A DNA stretch of 11,271 bases from an uncultured Rhodoplanes sp. (GTDB lineage Bacteria > Pseudomonadota > Alphaproteobacteria > Rhizobiales > Xanthobacteraceae). Below, one piece after another: positions 6,425-11,271 of this stretch. Every line of letters begins with the position of its first letter. Positions within the stretch are counted from its first letter, which is position 1. The translations under genes were made by a program, and so were the position numbers. Location of the stretch: NCBI GenBank assembly GCA_936924235.1, contig CAKZHN010000121.1, positions 1 to 11,271 on the forward strand, written 5' to 3'. The notes under the pieces are model-generated. The model was given only the letters and a program-made list of their open reading frames with translations. It made no database searches and was not told the DNA's origin.

Positions 6425-7039
6425 TCACTTGTTGACCGGGCTGTCCGGGCTCATCACCAGTGCCACCAGGTCCTTGATCTGCTCGATGCTGAGCACGCCG
6501 TTGACGCCGAACCGCGGCATGTTCGAGCACGGGAAGGCGGCGTGGGCGTCGTAGATCTTGTCGTAGACCGCCTTGGCGTCGGCCTCGCTGAAGTTGCGGG
6601 TCTTGCCGTAGTTCAGCAGGCTCGGCCCGATGGTGCCGTAGCTCACCTCGGCCTTGCTGAGCTGATGGCAGGCATAGCAGTTGCCGCCGTTCGGCTGGCG
6701 CGCCGGATAGTCGGTGAAGCGCAGCCCATAGCCCGACTGCGCGATCTTCTCGCCCGACGCCCAGTCGCCCATCAGCTTGCCGTCGGCCGGATACTGGATG
6801 CGCGCCCGCTCGCGCTTCTGGATGTCCTCCGCCATGGTCTTCGGCGGCGCGTTGTGAGCGAGCGAGCACTGCTTCATCGTCTCGTCCTGGTCGAAGCGCG
6901 GCCGCCACTCGGCCGGCGCGGTCGGAAACGCCGCGACGATCGCGGCGTCGACCTTGGCCGGATCGACCTTCGGCTTCTCCTGCGCGGCCGCCGGAACGGC
7001 GAAGCAGCAGGCTGCGAGAGCAAACGCGATTGCTTTCAT
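6425..7039 (-). CDS. soxX: Sulfur-oxidation cytochrome c SoxX
   Basis: A 204-residue periplasmic monoheme c-type cytochrome, the small subunit of the SoxAX complex. It takes electrons released when SoxA joins thiosulfate to SoxY and passes them toward the respiratory chain. Residues 1-19 are a Sec signal (cleavage near AAA-QE). The heme site is C121-Y-A-C124-H125 in GGNCYACHQLS, and the SoxX pattern continues with GTIGPSLLNYGK and FPCSNMPRFG, where Met174 is the expected distal ligand. About 100 mature residues precede the heme site, which makes this the longer type of SoxX; Cys58 and Cys171 could form a disulfide. The start codon at 7039 lies 14 bases after the soxA stop and 21 bases before the dsrE-like gene. 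The frame stays open upstream inside soxA, but that part is out of frame with the real soxA and is not coding. Confidence 0.95.
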   Translation of the reverse strand: MKAIAFALAACCFAVPAAAQEKPKVDPAKVDAAIVAAFPTAPAEWRPRFDQDETMKQCSLAHNAPPKTMAEDIQKRERARIQYPADGKLMGDWASGEKIAQSGYGLRFTDYPARQPNGGNCYACHQLSKAEVSYGTIGPSLLNYGKTRNFSEADAKAVYDKIYDAHAAFPCSNMPRFGVNGVLSIEQIKDLVALVMSPDSPVNK

Positions 7040-7053
7040 GGTCCCGCTCCCGC

Positions 7054-7878
7054 TCAGCGCTTCAGGCCCGGGGTGGCGATCTCGCCACCTTCGGCATTCT
7101 TGGTGAGAAACGCGATCAGCGCGACGCTGACGTTGGAGCCCATTTCGAGCTCCGGCATCCGCATCTGCCAGTAGCAGTCGTAGAGCCGGTGCTGCATGGT
7201 CATCACCTGCGTGGTCGACACGCGATAGGCCGGCCACTGGCCGACCACCTCCTTCGCCTCCTTGGGCTGCGCCAGGAACGGCAGGCCCTGCAGGCGGATG
7301 CGGCGGCCGGTGTCGTTGTGGCAGGTCGCACAGGCGAAATCGTTCGGACCCTGGCGGCGATAGAAGATCGCCTCGCCGAATTCGACCGCGGCCTGCTCCT
7401 GCGGCTTGTCGAGCTTGGCCGAGAACTTCATCCCGTTCGACTTGACCGCCACATAGGTCGCGATCGCGCCGAGGTCCTTCACCGGCTGGCCGCCCGCGGG
7501 ATAAGGTTTCTTCACCAGGTCGGCATGGCTCACGCCCTGCAGCTTCTCCATGCACCACATCAGCCGCGTCTCGAGGTCCATCACCCGGTCCGCATCGGCG
7601 AAGTAACGTGGCAATTCGGCGAAGGTGCCGTCGACCACGCCCGGCCCCTTGCCGAGATCGCATTGCTCGAGCGTCGCCTTCTTGGGACCGGCCGCCGTCT
7701 TCCACAGCGCCTCGCCGCGGTCGGAATCGAGCAGGCCTGGATTGCTCCAGGGGTCCTCCTTGAGCATCTGGCGATACTTCTCGATGGCCTTCTCGGTGTC
7801 GTCCTGCGCACGCGACGGCAGGCTCACGAGCGTCAAAACGGCACAGCTGGCCGCCACGATGATGGCTGTTGTTCTCAA
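7054..7878 (-). CDS. soxA: Sulfur-oxidation cytochrome c SoxA, monoheme type
   Basis: A 274-residue periplasmic c-type cytochrome, the catalytic subunit of SoxAX, which forms the bond between a sulfane substrate such as thiosulfate and the SoxY cysteine. The signal peptide ends at about PSRA-QD (residues 24-25). Only one heme motif is present, C183-A-T-C186-H187. Cys235 in RLYDCYWQMR is the conserved persulfide-bearing axial ligand. In the N-terminal half, where diheme SoxA has a first CxxCH, only Cys73 (LEQCDLG) and Cys109 (LMWCMEK) remain; in known monoheme SoxA this pair forms a disulfide. The start is TTG at 7878, supported by GGAGG five bases upstream and by the signal peptide. It leads the minus-strand operon soxA-soxX-dsrE-like and faces soxY across 281 bases. 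Confidence 0.95.
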   Translation of the reverse strand: MRTTAIIVAASCAVLTLVSLPSRAQDDTEKAIEKYRQMLKEDPWSNPGLLDSDRGEALWKTAAGPKKATLEQCDLGKGPGVVDGTFAELPRYFADADRVMDLETRLMWCMEKLQGVSHADLVKKPYPAGGQPVKDLGAIATYVAVKSNGMKFSAKLDKPQEQAAVEFGEAIFYRRQGPNDFACATCHNDTGRRIRLQGLPFLAQPKEAKEVVGQWPAYRVSTTQVMTMQHRLYDCYWQMRMPELEMGSNVSVALIAFLTKNAEGGEIATPGLKR

Positions 7879-8159
7879 TATCGCCTCCGGCCGTTCTCGA
7901 CTTTAACGCTTCAAGTGCCGTGACATTGTTGGCGGCGCGGCTCAAGTCAAGCGCGCCAGCGCCGCAACCGCTTTGTGCCAGGATACCGCTGCTTCATGGC
8001 ATGAAAAACGCGCCTTCTGCTGCGCCGCGGAACAGTCTTGCGCGGCCCCGCCCGCGTTTGCCGTGACGGCCGGTGCGTCATACATGCGGGCCCAAGCCGC
8101 TCCCATTCCGGCGCACGATACGCTATGAACAGCCCGCAATTCGGGACCGAAGGAACATC
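7879..8159. promoter_or_regulatory. Divergent soxA / soxY control region
   Basis: This gap should contain the promoters of both sox arms. For soxA a TTGACT is visible on the minus strand at 7950-7945, but the matching -10 (around 7927-7922) is poor. For soxY no convincing boxes are seen. Candidate operators are the palindrome TTCATG-G-CATGAA at 7993-8005 and TGACG-N7-CGTCA at 8064-8080. In other bacteria an ArsR-type SoxR represses sox genes from divergent gaps; no soxR gene is in this window. Confidence 0.5.
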
Positions 8160-8612
8160 ATGACGCTCACTTTCAATCGCCGCGAGGCTCTGGCGCTCGC
8201 CGCCGGGGCCGCAGGCGCCGTCGCGCTTGGCGCGCGGCCGGCCGCGGCCAAGAACGACGCCGACGAGGCGATCAAGAAATTCACCGGCGGCAAGACGCCC
8301 GTCGAAGGCAAGGTCAAGCTCGACCTCCCCGAGATCGCCGAGAACGGCAACACCGTGCCGATGACCGTGACGATCGAGAGTCCGATGACCGAGGCCTCGC
8401 ACGTCACCGACGTGCTGGTGGTCGCCAACGAGAACCCGCGCTCCGGCGTCGTGACGTTCCACTTCTCGCCGGCGAGCGGCGTGGCCGAGGCCAACACCCG
8501 CATCCGCCTTGCGGCGACGCAGGACGTGACCGCGGTCGCCAAGATGAACGACGGCTCGTTTTACTTCGCGACCAAGCAGGTCAAGGTCACGATCGGCGGC
8601 TGCGGCGGCTGA
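8160..8612 (+). CDS. soxY: Sulfur carrier protein SoxY
   Basis: A 150-residue periplasmic carrier subunit. SoxYZ holds sulfur intermediates of thiosulfate oxidation covalently on one SoxY cysteine while SoxAX and SoxB act on them. The mature protein ends in the diagnostic swinging arm GGCGG, with Cys148 as the attachment residue. The N-terminus NRREALALAAGAAGA is a twin-arginine signal, with likely cleavage at PAAA-KN (30/31). The middle is the immunoglobulin-like SoxY domain (KVKLDLPEIAENGNTVPMTV, then HVTDVLVVANENP). The ATG at 8160 follows AAGGA by five to six bases; the open frame upstream to 8073 is not needed. SoxY is first in the plus-strand arm, 26 bases ahead of soxZ, its obligate partner. 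Confidence 0.97.
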   Translation: MTLTFNRREALALAAGAAGAVALGARPAAAKNDADEAIKKFTGGKTPVEGKVKLDLPEIAENGNTVPMTVTIESPMTEASHVTDVLVVANENPRSGVVTFHFSPASGVAEANTRIRLAATQDVTAVAKMNDGSFYFATKQVKVTIGGCGG

Positions 8613-8638
8613 CCCCGCGCGATTTCTGGAGAACAACA

Positions 8639-8968
8639 ATGGCCACCGTCAAACCCCGCATCAAGCTCGACAAGAAGGAAGCCAAGAAGGGCGAACTCGT
8701 CGAGGTGAAGGCGCTGGTGCAGCACGTGATGGAAACCGGCAACCGCCGCGACGCGGACGGCAAGCTCGTGCCGCGCAAGATCCTCAACAAGTTCGTCTGC
8801 ACGGTCGCCGGCAAGCAGGTGTTCGCCGCCGATTTCGAGACCGCGATCTCGGCGAACCCGTACATCCAGTTCAAGTTCAAGGCCGTGGAGTCGGGGCCGG
8901 TGGTGCTGACCTGGACCGATGACGATGGCTCGACGATCACGGGCGAAGAGTCGATTACGGTGAGCTGA
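8639..8968 (+). CDS. soxZ: Sulfur carrier partner SoxZ
   Basis: A 109-residue beta-sandwich protein that forms the SoxYZ heterodimer with SoxY. It has no signal peptide, as is usual for SoxZ, which is exported by hitch-hiking with the Tat-targeted SoxY. Family marks are PRIKLDKKEAKKGELVEVKA, the segment with HVMETGNRRDADGKLVPRKI, and the ending TWTDDDGSTITGEESITV. Cys54 is its single cysteine and is not the carrier site. GGAG lies seven bases before the ATG at 8639. It is followed not directly by soxB but by a large structured repeat, which could reduce read-through or alter soxB expression. Confidence 0.96.
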   Translation: MATVKPRIKLDKKEAKKGELVEVKALVQHVMETGNRRDADGKLVPRKILNKFVCTVAGKQVFAADFETAISANPYIQFKFKAVESGPVVLTWTDDDGSTITGEESITVS

Positions 8969-8994
8969 GCACCCGGTGGTGCAACACGCGCTGT

Positions 8995-9130
8995 CACCCT
9001 CCCCTGGAGGGGGAGGGTCGACTGCCGAAGCGAAGCGGAGGCAGTCGGGGTGGGGTGATCCCTCATCACGACGAAAGATCACCCCACCCCGCGAGCTTCG
9101 CTCGCGACCCTCCCCCTCCAGGGGAGGGTG
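8995..9130. repeat. 136-base cloverleaf-forming palindromic element between soxZ and soxB
   Basis: The outer arms (8995-9020 and 9105-9130) are perfect 26-base inverted repeats. Three further stems lie inside: CGACTGCC/GGCAGTCG (9019-9026 with 9040-9047), a perfect 14-base-pair stem (9047-9060 with 9077-9090), and GCGAGC-TTC-GCTCGC (9091-9105). Each outer arm is itself nearly palindromic (ACCCTCCCC...GGGGAGGGT), so alternative folds exist. It has no coding capacity. It looks like a dispersed intergenic palindrome; the smaller hairpin at 5171-5197 shares its CACCCTC...GAGGGTG unit. Likely effects are partial termination or transcript processing between soxYZ and soxB. Confidence 0.9.
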
Positions 9131-9187
9131 GGCACTGCCGATGCGGCAACAGACGTGGTCAACTCTTTTCTGCGTTAGGACTCACGC

Positions 9188-10870
9188 GTGATCTCCAGGC
9201 GCGAATTTCTCCAGGTCGCAGCAGCCACCGCCGCGCTGACGCCCGCCGGCTGGAGCCGCGCCTTCGCGCAGCAACGCCTGACGCAGGCCGATCTCCTGCG
9301 CTTCGAGCCGCTCGGCAACGTCACGCTGGTTCATCTCGCCGACCTCCACGCCCAGCTCAAGCCCGTGCTGTTTCGCGAACCATCGCTCAACGTCGGCGTC
9401 GGCGACGCACGCGGCAAAGTCCCGCATCTCACCGGCCGCGACTTTCTGGAGCTCTATAAAATTCCGCCCGACAGCGCGCAGGCCTACGCGCTGACCTCGG
9501 ACGATTTCGCGGCGCTCGCCAGGAGCTACGGCCGGCTCGGCGGCCTCGACCGCATCGCCACCGTCGTCCAATCGATCCGCGCCGAGCGTCCGGACCGCAC
9601 GCTGTTCCTCGACGGCGGCGACACCTGGCAGAACAGCTTCACGTCGATGCAGACCAAGGGCCAGGACATGGTCGACTGCATGGCGCTCTTGAAGCCTGAC
9701 GCCATGACCGGCCATTGGGAGTTCACGCTCGGCACCGAGCGCGTCAAGGAGATCGCATCGAAGCTCGGCTTTCCGTTTCTCGCGCAGAACATCCGCGACA
9801 CCGAATGGAACGAGCCCGCGTTCGAGGCCATGACCATGATCGAGCGCGGCGGCGTCAAGATCGCGGTGATCGGCCAGGCCTTCCCGTACACGCCGATCGC
9901 CAACCCGCGCTGGATGATGCCCTCGTGGTCGTTCGGCATCCGCGAGGAGGATCTGCAGGGCAACGTCAACAAGGCGCGGCAGCAGGGCGCAGGCCTCGTG
10001 GTGCTGCTCTCGCACAACGGCTTCGACGTCGACCGCAAGCTCGCCTCTCGCGTGCGCGGCATCGACGTGATCCTGACCGCGCACACCCACGACGCGCTGC
10101 CCGACGCCGTCAAGGTCGGCAGGACGTTGCTCATTGCGTCGGGGAGCCACGGCAAGTTCGTGTCGCGGCTCGATCTGGATGTTCGCGGCGGCGAGGTGAA
10201 GGACTATCGCTTCAAGCTGATCCCGGTGTTCTCCGACACGATCGCGCCCGACGCCGACATGGCGGCGAAGATCGCCGCCATCCGCGCGCCGCACGAGAAG
10301 ATGCTGGGCGAGACCATCGGCCGCACCGAGACGCTGCTCTATCGCCGCGGCAACTTCAACGGCACGCTCGACGACGTGATCTGCGATGCGCTGCTCAGCG
10401 AGCGCGACACCGAGATCGCGCTGTCGCCCGGCTTCCGCTGGGGCACGTCGCTCCTGCCGGGGGAAGCCATCACCCGCGAGGACATCTACAACGCCACCGC
10501 GCTGACCTATCCGGCCGCCTACCGCATCACCATGACCGGCGCGCGGCTGAAGGAGGTGCTGGAGGACGTCGCCGACAACCTGTTCAACCCCGATCCCTAC
10601 TATCAGCAGGGCGGCGACATGGTGCGCACCGGCGGCCTCGCCTACACCATCGATATCGCGCAGTCCGCCGGGCGACGCATCAGCGACCTCACGTTGCTGC
10701 GCACCGGCCAGCCGCTCGATCCGGCGAAGGACTACACCGTCAGCGGCTGGGCCAGCGTCAACGAAGGCACCGAAGGCCCGCCGGTCTGGGACGTGGTGAT
10801 GCGGCACATCGAGCGGCAGCGCACCGTCGCGCCGCGCGAGTCGGGCCACGTTCGCGTGCTCGGCAACTAG
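9188..10870 (+). CDS. soxB: Thiosulfohydrolase SoxB
   Basis: A 560-residue periplasmic dimanganese hydrolase of the 5'-nucleotidase/metallophosphatase superfamily. It cleaves the terminal sulfonate from SoxY-bound S-thiosulfonate and releases sulfate. A twin-arginine signal, SRREFL at residues 3-8, precedes cleavage near AFA-QQ (27-28). Metal-site motifs in order are D52-L-H54 (VHLADLHAQL), D142-G-G-D145-T-W, the SoxB form GHWEFTLG at 175-182 (in place of GNHEFD), SHNG at 275-278, and AHTHDA at 298-303 with GSHGKF at 319-324. The C-terminal nucleotidase-like domain contains GNFNGTLDDVICDALL and ATALTYPAAYRITMTGARLKE. The GTG at 9188 is preceded by AGGA at seven bases. It is full length for the family. 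It is separated from soxZ by the 136-base repeat, so it may be partly uncoupled from soxYZ. Confidence 0.97.
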   Translation: MISRREFLQVAAATAALTPAGWSRAFAQQRLTQADLLRFEPLGNVTLVHLADLHAQLKPVLFREPSLNVGVGDARGKVPHLTGRDFLELYKIPPDSAQAYALTSDDFAALARSYGRLGGLDRIATVVQSIRAERPDRTLFLDGGDTWQNSFTSMQTKGQDMVDCMALLKPDAMTGHWEFTLGTERVKEIASKLGFPFLAQNIRDTEWNEPAFEAMTMIERGGVKIAVIGQAFPYTPIANPRWMMPSWSFGIREEDLQGNVNKARQQGAGLVVLLSHNGFDVDRKLASRVRGIDVILTAHTHDALPDAVKVGRTLLIASGSHGKFVSRLDLDVRGGEVKDYRFKLIPVFSDTIAPDADMAAKIAAIRAPHEKMLGETIGRTETLLYRRGNFNGTLDDVICDALLSERDTEIALSPGFRWGTSLLPGEAITREDIYNATALTYPAAYRITMTGARLKEVLEDVADNLFNPDPYYQQGGDMVRTGGLAYTIDIAQSAGRRISDLTLLRTGQPLDPAKDYTVSGWASVNEGTEGPPVWDVVMRHIERQRTVAPRESGHVRVLGN

Positions 10871-10912
10871 CAAAATCTGCGGCCCGCGATCCGCACCGGC
10901 TCGTGCCGGTTC

Positions 10913-10944
10913 TGGCAAGGCCCAAGCCTGGCAAGCCCCAAGCC
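10913..10944. repeat. 16-base tandem duplication downstream of soxB
   Basis: TGGCAAGGCCCAAGCC at 10913-10928 is followed at once by TGGCAAGCCCCAAGCC at 10929-10944, with one mismatch. It is non-coding and probably a slippage product. Confidence 0.75.
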
Positions 10945-11081
10945 CGCGTCCTTTGGAACCGAATCTTAACGGTCGCGGATGCTTCATGCTGCTGCTGTCG
11001 GCCGAACCGGGCGCGGTCCGCGAGATCCGGGACGTTGCGGCGGCACGAAAGCGGCCAAGGCAACGACCGGAAGCGCAAGCC

Positions 11082-11177
11082 ATGAGCATTTGGGCAGTCG
11101 GCATCGTGTTCGAGTTGGCGGCACTCTGGTTTGTTGAAATGGCAGCTCGCGCACCTGACCTACCCTGGCATGACTGA
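11082..11177 (+). CDS. Possible 31-residue hydrophobic peptide
   Basis: A short frame starting at ATG 11082 encodes a peptide with one hydrophobic helix (SIWAVGIVFELAALWFVEMA) and the tail PDLPWHD. GGAAG lies about eight bases before the start. Third-position G/C preference is weaker than in neighbouring genes, and the frame is open further upstream (ATG 10986 is another option). It could be a small membrane peptide or chance. No family is recognised. Confidence 0.25.
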   Translation: MSIWAVGIVFELAALWFVEMAARAPDLPWHD

Positions 11178-11271
11178 GCATTGCGGACGCCCCTCGCGAC
11201 GGTCGCGTTCGCTGTGTCCCCAGTGAATTCACACCCAAAACCACAACAATCTTTTCTTCTCTTTCAGACCC

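Larger units (their letters stand above)
10871..11271. other. Region downstream of soxB without a convincing gene
   Basis: These 401 bases hold a small stem (ACCGGC-TCGT-GCCGGT, 10895-10910) that may help end the soxB transcript but lacks a T-run, a 16-base tandem duplication at 10913-10944, and a weak small reading frame at 11082-11177. The last 45 bases are distinctly A/C/T-rich compared with the rest, possibly the start of the next control region. Confidence 0.6.

Noticed and set aside
6425..7945. A single 506-residue minus-strand frame suggesting a SoxA-SoxX fusion
   Set aside because: Only its last 204 residues are real SoxX. The upstream part is soxA read in a wrong frame, and SoxA has its own frame ending 14 bases before soxX.
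8995..9130. Insertion sequence or tRNA-like gene, because of the long inverted arms and cloverleaf shape
   Set aside because: There is no transposase frame between the arms, no target-site duplication I can see, and none of the conserved tRNA loops. A dispersed palindromic repeat fits better.
9182..11104. A 640-residue open frame on the minus strand across soxB
   Set aside because: It is antisense to the full-length, motif-complete SoxB. Its Arg/Gly/Ala/His-rich composition is typical of shadow frames in GC-rich DNA, with no recognisable domain.

Overview
The window looks like chromosomal DNA of a high-GC alphaproteobacterium, most likely Bradyrhizobium, Rhodopseudomonas or a close relative. 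This rests on strong G/C preference at third codon positions, the protein family types, and GC-rich intergenic palindromes of the CACCCTC...GAGGGTG kind. The assignment is an inference from style, because no search was possible.

Its core is a periplasmic thiosulfate-oxidation (Sox) locus in two divergent arms. On the minus strand (7878 down to 5876) lie soxA, soxX and a Tat-exported DsrE-family protein, spaced 14 and 21 bases apart. On the plus strand (8160 to 10870) lie soxY, soxZ and soxB. The 281-base gap between the arms presumably holds both promoters and contains a TTCATG-G-CATGAA palindrome. SoxAX joins the sulfane-sulfur substrate to the C-terminal cysteine of SoxY in the SoxYZ carrier, and SoxB hydrolyses off the sulfate. 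A thioredoxin-like SoxW candidate at 927-1499, which could keep the carrier reduced, is separated from the core by unrelated genes. No soxCD, soxV or ArsR-type soxR is seen here; the window ends 401 bases after soxB, so they may lie outside.

Layout from the left: the C-terminal three quarters of a tartrate/D-malate dehydrogenase (+); the SoxW-like Tat-exported thioredoxin (+); a 62-residue single-helix protein (-); an exported protein with seven pentapeptide repeats of the type VHAKA (-); a LuxR-type regulator with a PAS-like segment (-); a divergent AraC-type regulator (+); a GFA-family zinc protein (-); then dsrE-like, soxX and soxA (-) facing soxY, soxZ and soxB (+). Downstream of soxB there is only a possible 31-residue hydrophobic peptide.

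The most unusual items are the pentapeptide-repeat protein, with a terminator-like hairpin in its leader; the DsrE-family protein in the soxAX operon; a 136-base element between soxZ and soxB that can fold as a cloverleaf; and a pair of palindromes between the divergent LuxR and AraC genes. The Sox chemistry itself is known. I see no wholly new multi-gene system.
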